A stretch of 64,000 nucleotides of DNA from Eubacterium sp. (GCA_017459945.1 JAFUBZ010000019.1:30952-94951); one strand, 5' to 3'; shown: positions 44,467 through 52,928, numbered from the stretch's first letter. Notes: generated by a model from the letters alone, not told the origin. Program-made: numbers and translations.

Positions 44467-45258
44467 CTAAGCGCTGACGGCCAGCTTCTTTGCCCGGATC
44501 ATAAAAAGCGGTGTAGAGGAAAAGTTCATTCGCTCTTCTTCGGACCAGACGCGCTGCCAGATTTTCTCATCTGCGTCGACGGACATGCCACAGGTGTTCA
44601 GACACTGCAGATCCCAAAACGGTCGATTGATCTTTGAAAGCGGAATCCTGGATGCAATGTCTTCCATGACATCAAAGTTTTCTCCAACATTCCCATCCTT
44701 CATACCGGCATTCTGTGTATTGATGCGGTCTGCGTCATAAGCATCACGTGCCTTTTCATCAAAAAGATAGTGATACCAGTTGGCATCAAAATTTAAAAGC
44801 AGACCATTCGGCTTTAACACACGGGTCCACTCTGCGTATGCCCGCTCCGGGTTCGGCAGATTCCAGGTCAGATTTCTGGATATTACGACATCAAAGCTCT
44901 GATCATCGAATGTCAGATGTTCTGCATTCATTTCCATAAAGCAAATGTGGTCAGCCAAAGTGCCTGCATTGTGCCGCGCTTCGTTCAGCATGGCTGGTGT
45001 CAGATCGACCGCAGTCATACGGAATCCTGCTTCCGCCAGCAAAATGGAGAAGAATCCCGGACCTGTACCGACGTCCAGAATATGAATATCGGATATCTGC
45101 CGATCTGGGAAGTGGGAGCGGATCTCATGAACGAGACAATTGCGCCACGTATTTTTCTGCGCTGTAGAAAGCTCTTCCTGATTCACTTTGGAATACCCAT
45201 CGGCGCGTCTTGTCCAATAGGTTTTGTTTTCTTTTATGATGGAATCTGTAAATAGCAT
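44467..45258 (-). CDS. Class I SAM-dependent methyltransferase 2 of the nickel locus
   Basis: A 263-residue paralogue of methyltransferase 1. Motif I is ILDVGTGPGFFSILL, then TAVDLTPAML, and the shared DVVISRNLTWNLP. The start YWTRRADGYSKVN matches the other protein's YWTKRADSFSE. It differs in a longer middle region (~residues 165-215). The minus-strand ATG at 45258 has AAGGAG upstream. Its promoter overlaps metal operator site 2. I cannot name a substrate; small molecules such as a metallophore precursor or a pterin/nucleotide are possible, which is speculation. Confidence 0.85.
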   Translation of the reverse strand: MLFTDSIIKENKTYWTRRADGYSKVNQEELSTAQKNTWRNCLVHEIRSHFPDRQISDIHILDVGTGPGFFSILLAEAGFRMTAVDLTPAMLNEARHNAGTLADHICFMEMNAEHLTFDDQSFDVVISRNLTWNLPNPERAYAEWTRVLKPNGLLLNFDANWYHYLFDEKARDAYDADRINTQNAGMKDGNVGENFDVMEDIASRIPLSKINRPFWDLQCLNTCGMSVDADEKIWQRVWSEEERMNFSSTPLFMIRAKKLAVSA

Positions 45259-45285
45259 TTAAAATAATCTCCTTTTACCCTTCCA

Positions 45286-45332
45286 ATTTTAGCAATGGTA
45301 AGAGACATGTCACAACCCCGGTAGGGGGTTGT
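45286..45332 (-). promoter_or_regulatory. Promoter of methyltransferase 2 with CsoR/RcnR-type operator, site 2
   Basis: The palindrome ACAACCCC-GGTA-GGGGGTTGT (45312-45332) lies between the divergent methyltransferase 2 and 3 genes. On the minus strand TTGTGA (complement of 45310-45315) and TAAAAT (complement of 45286-45291) are 18 bases apart, so the operator covers the -35 element. Confidence 0.6.
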
Positions 45333-45404
45333 TTGGCAAAAAGAGGTCTATTAAAGTGAAGATTGTAAGAAGGCATCAGGCAAGGAAATGGAATTGATGG
45401 AACA

Positions 45405-46033
45405 ATGGATTGTAAAAAGATGTATACGTTAAGATCGGCAAAACAAATATGGGAAATGGCATGTGCGTATGGGGATTCGAAGATGCGAATACAGCGCGCA
45501 GCGAAATGGAATCAATACTATGCGTGGTTGGCAAAAAATCCAAAGAAGCAGATTCGCCTGAGTTATTTACTGAGATAAAGCCGGATTATTTTGTAGATGA
45601 TCTGATTCAAAGAAACAATCTGAGAGCGAGTGATCATGTGATAGATATCGGTGCAGGGGGCGGACGGTACACGTTACAATTTGCAAAGCAGTGTTCACAT
45701 GTGACGGCACTTGATTCCTGCGCAGAGAATATGAACCTGCTCTGTTCGCGTGCAGAAATGATGAATCTGCATAATATTACATGCAGGCATTCGTTCTGGG
45801 AAGAATATCAAACAGATCAGATCTATGATGTTTCGTTTTGTTCCATGTGTCCGGCGATATGTACAGAAGAAGAGATTATGGAACGGTATCCGATCTATTT
45901 TAGTATTTTCGGCATTCCTGTGGATGAGTCAAAACGATATTTGTCCGAATATATAAAAAAATATGCATTCAATGGTGTTTTGCATGAGAAGAGCTGCTAT
46001 CGTCTGGCAATGATCACCTGGAAGCCAAAATAA
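45405..46033 (+). CDS. Class I SAM methyltransferase 3, apparently frameshifted
   Basis: The downstream frame (from 45449) gives a 194-residue protein whose methyltransferase core is clear: HVIDIGAGGGRYTLQFA, TALDSCAENM and a C-terminal YLSEYIKKYA region. Its first ~30 residues do not look like a methyltransferase N-terminus. In another frame, from ATG 45405, the DNA encodes a plausible start with RAAKWNQYYAWLAKN. The two frames join cleanly if one A is added to, or re-read at, the A6 run at 45533-45538 (slippery-type A-AAA-AAT), giving WLAKKSKEADSPELF. So this is either a natural frameshift, a base-call error, or programmed -1 frameshifting. No strong ribosome-binding site precedes 45405. 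Confidence 0.6.
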
Positions 46034-46040
46034 ACAAAAA

Positions 46041-46060
46041 AACAACCCCTAGGGGGGCTT
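46041..46060 (+). promoter_or_regulatory. CsoR/RcnR-type operator, site 3
   Basis: AACAACCCCTAGGGGGGCTT contains CCCC-TA-GGGG with flanking AA and TT. It lies 8 bases after the methyltransferase 3 stop and upstream of the small-ORF and membrane-protein genes. Confidence 0.6.
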
Positions 46061-46090
46061 TCATTACCATTTGAAAAGGAGATAATAGAT

Positions 46091-46156
46091 ATGAAAGGAT
46101 CTGCTCATGAATGGACAGATCATAAAAGCACTATGATATTTAGAAGGGAGAGTTGA
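46091..46156 (+). CDS. 21-residue small ORF with a strong ribosome-binding site
   Basis: ATG 46091 follows AAAAGGAGA (46074-46082) at ideal spacing and opens a frame of 21 codons ending with TGA at 46154-46156, two bases before the next gene's ATG. The peptide has two His and one Trp (HEWTDH) and a basic end. It may be a real small protein or a leader that couples translation to the membrane-protein gene. I do not recognise it, and conservation has not been tested. Confidence 0.45.
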   Translation: MKGSAHEWTDHKSTMIFRRES

Positions 46157-46158
46157 AA

Positions 46159-46587
46159 ATGGCTTGTTTTTTGGTATCAGCAGCAGAAGCGGTTGTTGTA
46201 ACAGCCGTAACAGCAGCGCAATCAAAAAAAGAAAAGAAAGAGATTGAGGCTGGTAACATTGATCTTTCAGAAGGAAAAGCAGCAGAGCTTGCCGCAGAAG
46301 GACAGGAGCATGTTCCTTTTGTAAAGAAGTTAAAATGGCTGTCTTATATGCTTTGGGGAGGTGCGATCTTACTGGCGTTTGAACATTTGTGGCATGGCGA
46401 AGTCGTTCCGTGGTTCCCGTTCCTGACCGCGATGGCGGATCCTGCGGACGCCATGGAAATGTTCCATGAAATGGCAACTGTCGGGGTTACGATGGCGGTA
46501 CTGATCACCGTCGTATGGCTGATCATGGTTGCGGTTTCCAACGTGCTTGAAAAAAGAGACCTGCCGGAGCAGTCTCAGGAAGCATAG
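46159..46587 (+). CDS. Small membrane protein of the nickel locus, unknown function (A)
   Basis: A 142-residue protein. The N-terminal segment (MACFLVSAAEAVVVTAVTAA) is hydrophobic, followed by a charged region of ~35 residues, then two predicted membrane helices (around residues 60-78 and 108-130). Between them is a His/Glu/Met-bearing loop: FEHLWHGEVVPWF and MEMFHEMA, which could contact metal. The gene lies behind operator site 3 and ahead of protein B and the importer genes. I do not recognise a family. ATG 46159 has AGAAGGGAG upstream; a TTG two codons earlier is less likely. Confidence 0.7.
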   Translation: MACFLVSAAEAVVVTAVTAAQSKKEKKEIEAGNIDLSEGKAAELAAEGQEHVPFVKKLKWLSYMLWGGAILLAFEHLWHGEVVPWFPFLTAMADPADAMEMFHEMATVGVTMAVLITVVWLIMVAVSNVLEKRDLPEQSQEA

Positions 46588-46602
46588 AGAGAGGTTTGAG
46601 AA

Positions 46603-46914
46603 ATGACATTATTGATTACAGTATTTGCAGCAGTGATCGCTACTGTAGTATGGTATAACATTGGCAATAAGATGAGTATTGGTGTGCTCTGCTTTCTGTT
46701 CTGGGGTGCATCGATCATGTGGTTTGTAGATGCGATATTTGAATATGCCGAGTTAAAGGCAGATTATTTTGCACCGGCCGCAGCGGATATGCTCAATGAT
46801 GCATTCCTGGGACTGGCAGTGGTTGCTCTTGCACTGGTGATTTGGCTGATCGTTCTTTTGATCCGCGATCCGAAAGGAACCGTGCGTCTTTCTTTAAAGA
46901 GCATGAGTAAATAG
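46603..46914 (+). CDS. Small membrane protein of the nickel locus, unknown function (B)
   Basis: A 103-residue protein with three predicted membrane helices (residues ~2-20, ~25-45 and ~68-92) and acidic loop residues (DAIFEYAELKADYF). It starts 15 bases after gene A with GAGAGG as ribosome-binding site, so the two are probably made together and may form a complex. The pairing with the importer behind the same type of operator suggests a transport-linked role, but no family was recognised. Confidence 0.7.
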   Translation: MTLLITVFAAVIATVVWYNIGNKMSIGVLCFLFWGASIMWFVDAIFEYAELKADYFAPAAADMLNDAFLGLAVVALALVIWLIVLLIRDPKGTVRLSLKSMSK

Positions 46915-46942
46915 GTAGTACTGCAGCTTCATAAATGAATCT

Positions 46943-46982
46943 GATAAGGGAGGGGAAACGGTTATGTTTCGCCTCCCTTATC
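46943..46982 (+). terminator. Strong hairpin between membrane-protein genes and the importer operon
   Basis: GATAAGGGAGG (46943-46953) pairs with CCTCCCTTATC (46972-46982), and GAAAC with GTTTC inside it, around a 6-base loop and one G-G mismatch. No T-run follows, only AATTTGG, so termination may be incomplete. Confidence 0.6.
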
Positions 46983-47024
46983 AATTTGGAACAGATGCTG
47001 TTAATAACCCCCGGGGGGGCTTGT
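46978..47024 (+). promoter_or_regulatory. nik promoter with CsoR/RcnR-type operator, site 4
   Basis: TTATCA (46978-46983) and TTAATA (47001-47006) are 17 bases apart. The operator AATAACCCCCGGGGGGGCTTG (47004-47023), with C5 directly followed by G7, overlaps the -10 element. Its placement predicts repression of the importer when the metal is plentiful. Confidence 0.55.
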
Positions 47025-47098
47025 GATGCAGCAGATCGGTTCCGTACAATTGGTTTCAAAGAAAGCATATTCATATATAAGATGTGAGGGGTTTTGAT

Positions 47099-48688
47099 AT
47101 GAAGAAAAAGATGTTGAAGCGAGGATTTGCCGTAGTGGCAGTAGCAGCGATGGTGGCAGGATTATTGGCAGGCTGCGGCAGCAGCGGATCGAATCAGACT
47201 GCAGGTTCTGCGGGGGCAGAAGCGCAGGCTGCAGGTGAAAAAGTATTTAACTATGGGGATACGACATTTAATGCGGAAAACGATGAGTCAGATGTCAATC
47301 CGCATAATGGGTACGCAGGATGGGCATGCATCCGATACGGCATTGGCGAGACACTGTTCCATTATTCCGATGCGATGGAGTTAGAGCCCTGGCTTGCCAG
47401 TGGATATACCAATGTGAATGATACGACATGGGAAATCACGATAAAGGACGGTATCAATTTTACAAGTGGTCGCGCACTGGATGCACAGGCCGTAAAGGAG
47501 TGCTTCGAGGATCTGGTAGCGGTTCATGAGCGAGCAGCCGGTGATCTGAAGATCGATTCGATCGAAGCAGATGGACAGACACTGACGATTCATACGACAG
47601 AGCCGGTACCGGCACTGATGAATTATCTTTCTGATCCGTATGGATGCATCATTGATATGGAAGCCGGTATCACGGAAGACGGAAATGTTTCCGGAACCGG
47701 TCCGTATATCGCGACAAAAATTGAAACAGACAAAGGTCTGACACTGGTGAAAAATGAGGATTACTGGAACGGAACACCGAAGATCGATACCATCAATGTA
47801 CAGACGATCACGGATGGTGATACGATGACGATGGCGCTTCAGAATGGCGACATTGATGCGGCGTACGGTCTGCCCTATGCGAGCCTGCCACTTTTCGAAT
47901 CGGATGACTATACCATCTCATCCTGTGAGACCTCCAGATCCTTTTTTGCCCAGATGAATTACGAGACTGAAGCCCTGCAGGACATTAATGTACGCAAGGC
48001 AATCGCAAGCGCGATTGACAGAGAAAACTTTGTTGGTGTACTGTTAGACGGAAACGGTGCAGTGGCTGTCGGACCGTTCCCGGAAAACTTTGCATTCGGA
48101 GATACGACTGTAACGGATGAGCCGTTTGATCTCGCTGCGGCAGAAGGCTATCTGGCTGACGCAGGCTGGAAAGATACGGATGGTGACGGTTATGTGGACA
48201 AGGATGGTGAGAAGCTGACGATCCGCTGGCTGACCTATCCGAGCAGACAGGAGCTTCCGCTTCTGGCAGAATCTGCACAGGCATCATTAAAGAGTATCGG
48301 CATCGATGTGAAGGTAAACAATACAGCGAGCCATCAGGACTTCGTTGATAAGGGTGACTGGGACATTTTCGCAGGAGCATTCGTCAGCGCACCGACAGGC
48401 GATCCGGAGTATTTCTTTACAACGCATTGCCTGGACACCTCATCCAAAAACAGAGGCGGATACCACAGTGATCAGATGGAAGCGCTGGAAGAAGAGATGG
48501 CTTCCACATTTGACATCGATAAAAGAGCAGAACTGGCAACGCAGATGACACAGACGATGCTGGATGATCAGGCATTCGTATTTGCATCGCATCTGAAGAT
48601 GTCGATCGTTTCAAAGGCAAATGTGACAGGGCTGACTGCACATCCTTGCGATTACTATGAGTTTACGGTAGATCTGGATATTAATTAG
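47099..48688 (+). CDS. nikA: Nickel/peptide-type ABC transporter substrate-binding lipoprotein
   Basis: A 529-residue family-5 solute-binding protein. A lipoprotein signal (VAAMVAGLLAGCGSS) gives a lipidated Cys near residue 22. The mature part has the SBP_bac_5 hallmarks: ETLFHYSDAMELEPWLA, FTSGRALDAQAVKECFEDL (19) and VRKAIASAIDR. A DTDGDGYVDKDG loop near residue 360 looks like a calcium-type loop found in many such proteins. Nickel is inferred from the lar genes, operators and operon; sequence alone does not exclude dipeptides. ATG 47099 has GTGAGGGG upstream. It leads a nikA-nikBC-nikD-nikE operon. Confidence 0.82.
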   Translation: MKKKMLKRGFAVVAVAAMVAGLLAGCGSSGSNQTAGSAGAEAQAAGEKVFNYGDTTFNAENDESDVNPHNGYAGWACIRYGIGETLFHYSDAMELEPWLASGYTNVNDTTWEITIKDGINFTSGRALDAQAVKECFEDLVAVHERAAGDLKIDSIEADGQTLTIHTTEPVPALMNYLSDPYGCIIDMEAGITEDGNVSGTGPYIATKIETDKGLTLVKNEDYWNGTPKIDTINVQTITDGDTMTMALQNGDIDAAYGLPYASLPLFESDDYTISSCETSRSFFAQMNYETEALQDINVRKAIASAIDRENFVGVLLDGNGAVAVGPFPENFAFGDTTVTDEPFDLAAAEGYLADAGWKDTDGDGYVDKDGEKLTIRWLTYPSRQELPLLAESAQASLKSIGIDVKVNNTASHQDFVDKGDWDIFAGAFVSAPTGDPEYFFTTHCLDTSSKNRGGYHSDQMEALEEEMASTFDIDKRAELATQMTQTMLDDQAFVFASHLKMSIVSKANVTGLTAHPCDYYEFTVDLDIN

Positions 48689-48695
48689 AATCATT

Positions 48696-50600
48696 ATGCA
48701 ACGTTATATCGTAAAACGATTGCTGCAGCTGATCCCGATCTTAATCGGGATCACGCTGCTTACATTTCTTTTGATGAATGTCTCATCAATCGATGCAGTC
48801 GATATTATGGAACAGAATACAGGCGGAAGCTGGAGTGAGGCACAAAAAGAGCTGATGCGGCAGGAGCTGGGATTAAATCTTCCTTTGCCGCTGCAATACC
48901 TCCGCTGGCTTTTCAATCTGCTGCATGGAGACATGGGCGTTTCGTACATTTCGGGACGGCCTGTCTTTTCTGCGTTTATGGAAAAGCTTCCGGCGACCAT
49001 TTATCTGACCGTAACATCGATCATTCTGACGATCGTTATTTCGATTCCTTTAGGAATCGTCTCTGCTGTCCGACAAAATAAGGTGACGGATTATATCATC
49101 CGGTTCTTAAGCTTCATCGGAAACTCCCTGCCCAACTTTTTTGTGGCGCTTTTACTGATCTATATTTTTGCGTTGAAGCTGGGACTGTTGCCTGTCATGG
49201 GAAATGCGGCCGGCTTTAAAAGTGTGATCCTGCCTACATTGACCCTAGCGATCGCGATGGCGGCAAAGTATACCAGACAGGTGCGGGCAACGGTATTGGA
49301 GGAGCTCAATCAGGATTATGTGACCGGCGCGAGAGCCAGAGGGATCCCGGAACGGCGGATCCTGTATTTTAATGTTTTGAAATCATCGATGCTGACGATC
49401 GTAACGCTTCTGGCACTCTCGATCGGATCGCTCCTTGGCGGAACCGCGATCGTAGAATCCATCTTTTTGTGGGATGGCGTCGGCAAGCTTGCCGTGGATG
49501 CGATCATGACCAGAGACTATCCGATCATTCAGGCATATGTGATCTGGATGGCGATCATTTATGTTGCGGTCAATCTGGTGACGGATATTGTGTACCATTA
49601 TCTGGATCCGCGGATCCGGCTGCAAGGCGGGCATGGGAAGCGAAAAAAAAGGAATCATTCCATGCAGAAGAACCGGTGGAAAGATGCCTTGTCATCAGAA
49701 GGTATGTCTTTTGGTGATTCTTTGAAACGGACTGCCTGGGATGTGCCGGCTTCTGATCCGGCCCATGTCACGATCCGGAAGCAGAGGATCAGAAAAGATT
49801 ATACAAAAGTCCGTCTGATCGTTTTTCTGGTTCTGGTCGGCATCCTTCTTCTGATCGCGGCATTTGCGCCGCATATCACACCATATGATCCATATGCGCA
49901 GGACCTGTCCCAGGCACTTCTGGCACCGGGAGACGGACATTTTCTGGGAACGGACCGGTATGGACGTGATATGCTGTCCCGTGTGATCATGGGATCGCAG
50001 ACTACGATCTATGCGTCTCTTTTACTGGTGCTGATCATTGTAGTCGTTGGCATGATTGTCGGTGTGATCTGTGGTTGGAAGGGCGGAAAGCTCGACACGG
50101 TCCTGATGCGGATCTCTGATGTTTTTCTGGCATTCCCGGGAATGGTATTTGCGATCGCGGTTGCCGGCGTACTGGCAGGTGGTCTGATGAATGCGGTTGT
50201 CGCGCTGGCGGCGATCTCCTGGCCAAAGTTTGCAAGGCTTGCAAGAAGTCAGGTGCTTTCGATCCGGGGGCTGCCCTATATACAGGCAGCAAAGCTTGCA
50301 GGCTCGGGCACTGGAAAGATCATATGGAAGCACATCCTGGCGAATATCACTGGCCCGATCATCGTAACGGCGGTTCTGGAGATCGGAACGATGATCATGG
50401 AGCTTGCAGGGTTGTCATTTCTGGGACTTGGCGCCACACCGCCGCTTGCGGAGTGGGGCTCGATGATGAGCAACGGAAGGAGTATGCTGCAGACCTGTCC
50501 GTGGGTCGTCCTCGCACCCGGTGCAGCAATCTTTATTACGGTGGTGCTGTTCAACCTGCTTGGTGATACGGTTCGTGATGTGATGGATCCGAGGCGGTAG
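48696..50600 (+). CDS. nikBC: Fused NikB-NikC type ABC transporter permease
   Basis: A 634-residue protein joining two permeases. Residues 1-~310 match NikB/DppB (RYIVKRLLQLIPILIGI, six helices, EAA-type loop DYVTGARARGIPERRI) and end with YHYLDPRIRL. Residues ~323-634 match NikC/DppC (FLGTDRYGRDMLSRVI, second EAA-type loop IQAAKLAGSGTGKI, GLSFLGLGATPP). The basic linker KRKKRNHSM is expected in the cytoplasm, consistent with both topologies. The linker is coded by an A8 run (49643-49650) followed by AAGGAATC and an in-frame ATG at 49662, so NikC may also be started separately. Normally these are two genes. Confidence 0.88.
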   Translation: MQRYIVKRLLQLIPILIGITLLTFLLMNVSSIDAVDIMEQNTGGSWSEAQKELMRQELGLNLPLPLQYLRWLFNLLHGDMGVSYISGRPVFSAFMEKLPATIYLTVTSIILTIVISIPLGIVSAVRQNKVTDYIIRFLSFIGNSLPNFFVALLLIYIFALKLGLLPVMGNAAGFKSVILPTLTLAIAMAAKYTRQVRATVLEELNQDYVTGARARGIPERRILYFNVLKSSMLTIVTLLALSIGSLLGGTAIVESIFLWDGVGKLAVDAIMTRDYPIIQAYVIWMAIIYVAVNLVTDIVYHYLDPRIRLQGGHGKRKKRNHSMQKNRWKDALSSEGMSFGDSLKRTAWDVPASDPAHVTIRKQRIRKDYTKVRLIVFLVLVGILLLIAAFAPHITPYDPYAQDLSQALLAPGDGHFLGTDRYGRDMLSRVIMGSQTTIYASLLLVLIIVVVGMIVGVICGWKGGKLDTVLMRISDVFLAFPGMVFAIAVAGVLAGGLMNAVVALAAISWPKFARLARSQVLSIRGLPYIQAAKLAGSGTGKIIWKHILANITGPIIVTAVLEIGTMIMELAGLSFLGLGATPPLAEWGSMMSNGRSMLQTCPWVVLAPGAAIFITVVLFNLLGDTVRDVMDPRR

Positions 50601-50642
50601 ATTCGTGTTTGATATTTGTCTTACCACACAGAGGTTTTGATT

Positions 50643-51443
50643 ATGGATAATACTAGATTGATTCACTATCCCCTTCTTGACATTCGCCACATCGATGTCT
50701 GCTACAATGGCATGCCGGCCGTCGAAGATGTCTCGCTGACTGTCCGACCGGGTGAAATCCTGGGTATTGTCGGAGAGTCGGGCAGCGGGAAGAGTACTGT
50801 GATCCGCGCGGCAATGGGCCTTTTGGGCGCAAACGGCATGGTGACAAGAGGGAATATCTATTACAAGGGAATCAACATCCCGGATGCAGATCCGAAAACG
50901 CTGCGATCTCTGCGGGGCGCTGAAATGGGCATGATCTTTCAAAATGCAGGAGCATCATTAAGTCCGATCCGTACCATCGGAGATCAGATGTTTGAAAGTG
51001 TTCGTTCACATGAAAAAATCAGCCGCGAGGAAGCGGATGCACGTGCGGTCGATCTGTTTGCGCGCATCCGTCTTGACGATGGAGAACGGATTCTTGAAAG
51101 CTATCCGTTTGAATTGTCCGGTGGGATGAACCAGCGTGTCGGTATCGTGATGGCTATGCTTTTAAAACCGGATCTGTTGTTTGCGGATGAGCCGACTAGC
51201 GCGCTGGATGTCACAGTCCAGGCACAGGTCGTGGAAGAGATGCTTGCGTTGCGGGAAGCATTTGGAACTGCGATCGTGATCGTTTCCCATAATATTGCAG
51301 TGATTGAAAAGATGGCCGATACGATCGCCGTTATGCATCATGGAAAACTGGTCGAATACGGGCCGACGCAGGAAGTGATCCGGCATCCGAAAGAGGACTA
51401 CACAAAAAAACTGCTGGGAGCGGTGCTGCGCATACAGACATAA
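50643..51443 (+). CDS. nikD: Nickel/peptide ABC transporter ATP-binding protein NikD-type
   Basis: A 266-residue ABC ATPase. Walker A is GESGSGKST, the signature is LSGGMNQR and Walker B is [12 protein letters not shown]; the switch His is in [11 protein letters not shown]. The C-terminus has the [14 protein letters not shown] region typical of oligopeptide/nickel ATPases. ATG 50643 has AGAGG upstream; the frame is open nine codons further but from a TTG without a good site. It should pair with NikE to power the fused permease. Confidence 0.85.
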   Translation: MDNTRLIHYPLLDIRHIDVCYNGMPAVEDVSLTVRPGEILGIVGESGSGKSTVIRAAMGLLGANGMVTRGNIYYKGINIPDADPKTLRSLRGAEMGMIFQNAGASLSPIRTIGDQMFESVRSHEKISREEADARAVDLFARIRLDDGERILESYPFELSGGMNQRVGIVMAMLLKPDLLFADEPTSALDVTVQAQVVEEMLALREAFGTAIVIVSHNIAVIEKMADTIAVMHHGKLVEYGPTQEVIRHPKEDYTKKLLGAVLRIQT

Positions 51444-51455
51444 CAGGGGAAAACA

Positions 51456-52235
51456 ATGGCTCACTTATTGGAAGTGAAAAACTTAATAAAGACCTTTTCC
51501 AACAATGGTCAGCGTGTTACTGCTGTCGATGACATCAGTTTCTATATTGAGCGCGGAGAGTGCCTTGGTCTGGTTGGCGAGAGCGGATGCGGCAAGAGTA
51601 CAACTGCAAGTCTGATCCTGCGCCTGACAGAGGCTGATGCAGGAGGGATCTATATATATGAGAGCAGTGCCGGAGATGGGAAAAAGGATATTCTGAAGCT
51701 GCGTGGAAGAGCGTTGAAGCAATACTATCAGGATGTCCAGATGGTGTTTCAGATGCCACAGGATTCCTTCGACCCGAGATATACCCTTGGAGACGGGATC
51801 ATGGAAAGCATGTTCAATGCAGGTGTGTCACACACAGAGGCGAAGACCAGAATGTATGAACTGCTGGAAAAAGTAGAGCTTTCCCCGGAACTGGCAAAAC
51901 GATATCCACACGAAGTCAGTGGCGGGCAATGTCAACGTGCTGCGATTGCAAGGTCGCTTGCGGTCGATCCGAAGCTGTTGATCTGCGATGAGGCGACCAG
52001 TGCACTTGATGTGACCGTACAGGCGCAGATCGTTGCACTGTTAAATAAACTGAAGAAAGAGATGGGCGTCTCGATCCTTCTGATCTGCCATGATCTGGCA
52101 CTGGTACAGCATATGTGCGACCGTGTCCTTGTGATGTATCAGGGAAAGATCGTAGAAGAAGGGACACCGGATGATGTGATCCGGCATCCGAAGGAAGACT
52201 ATACAAAACTTCTGATCAACTCAGCAGCCCTGTAA
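51456..52235 (+). CDS. nikE: Nickel/peptide ABC transporter ATP-binding protein NikE-type
   Basis: A 259-residue ABC ATPase, the second of the importer. Walker A GESGCGKST, signature VSGGQCQR, Walker B LLICDEATSALD and the switch His in LICHDLALVQH are all intact. It shares the C-terminal HPKEDYTK motif with NikD. ATG 51456 follows AGGGGAAA, 12 bases after nikD. A hairpin terminator directly follows the stop. An acetyltransferase gene converges on it. Confidence 0.85.
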   Translation: MAHLLEVKNLIKTFSNNGQRVTAVDDISFYIERGECLGLVGESGCGKSTTASLILRLTEADAGGIYIYESSAGDGKKDILKLRGRALKQYYQDVQMVFQMPQDSFDPRYTLGDGIMESMFNAGVSHTEAKTRMYELLEKVELSPELAKRYPHEVSGGQCQRAAIARSLAVDPKLLICDEATSALDVTVQAQIVALLNKLKKEMGVSILLICHDLALVQHMCDRVLVMYQGKIVEEGTPDDVIRHPKEDYTKLLINSAAL

Positions 52236-52237
52236 TA

Positions 52238-52278
52238 CAAAAAACCGACGGGTCGTAACTGATCCGCCGGTTTTTCTT
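52238..52278. terminator. Terminator shared by nikE and the convergent GNAT gene
   Basis: AAAAACCGACGGGTC and GATCCGCCGGTTTTT (52261-52275) pair with a single mismatch; both strands give a T5 run. Confidence 0.85.
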
Positions 52279-52732
52279 AATCCTCATTAAAATTCGTGAT
52301 ATTGTTGTCGTTCAGGATAAAATCATAAGTATTCAGGTCGTCTCTTAAGACCCAGCCGGCTTTGTGCCAGAACTGGTTCCCAATCTCATTTTTCTTATAT
52401 GCGACCAGGGAAACTTTGTTGATCTTTTCTTTCTGCAGTTCGCGCATCGCAGTGACGACCATGGTTTTTCCGATGCCCTGTCGCCTGCAGTCTTCTCTGA
52501 CACAGACATGGTAAAAGCAGGCGTTTCTGCCGTCGTGTCCACAGAGGATCGTTCCGACGATCTCACCGTCCCGTTCTGCGACAATGCTCGTTGTGGGGTT
52601 GCGCCTGATAAACCGCGCAACGCCTTCTTTGGAATCATCGATCGAGCGGATGCCGAACCCTTTGATCGTCATCCATAATCTCTTGACATTTTCATAGTCC
52701 GCCAATGTCATGGTGCGGATGGTATACTCCAT
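52277..52732 (-). CDS. GNAT-family N-acetyltransferase
   Basis: A 151-residue acetyl-CoA-dependent acetyltransferase. The fold's acetyl-CoA loop is visible as CVREDCRRQGIGKTMV, preceded by GEIVGTILCGHDGR and followed by VSLVAYKKNEIGNQFW and HKAGW, in the order beta4-alpha3-beta5. The acceptor is unknown. The start at 52732 has AAGGAG on the minus strand at good spacing. It is convergent with nikE and is not obviously part of the metal regulon. Confidence 0.85.
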   Translation of the reverse strand: MEYTIRTMTLADYENVKRLWMTIKGFGIRSIDDSKEGVARFIRRNPTTSIVAERDGEIVGTILCGHDGRNACFYHVCVREDCRRQGIGKTMVVTAMRELQKEKINKVSLVAYKKNEIGNQFWHKAGWVLRDDLNTYDFILNDNNITNFNED

Positions 52733-52928
52733 ATACAAAAACTCCTTTCCGCTTCATACTGTTTACTTGTATATGTTTTTGGGTCGGATGTCAATAGGTA
52801 ATAGATTCTTTCAGGTTTCGATAAAACGTTGGCCAAAGTGTGCTTGTGATATGGTAAGATAGAAAATAACGTATGATATAGATTTTGTGTTTCATACATG
52901 TGTTGTGGCTTTGGAAATGGAGGAATTT

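Noticed and set aside
43519..47024. NikR operators
   Set aside because: The sites do not show the GTATGA-N16-TCATAC form; C/G-tract palindromes match the CsoR/RcnR type instead.
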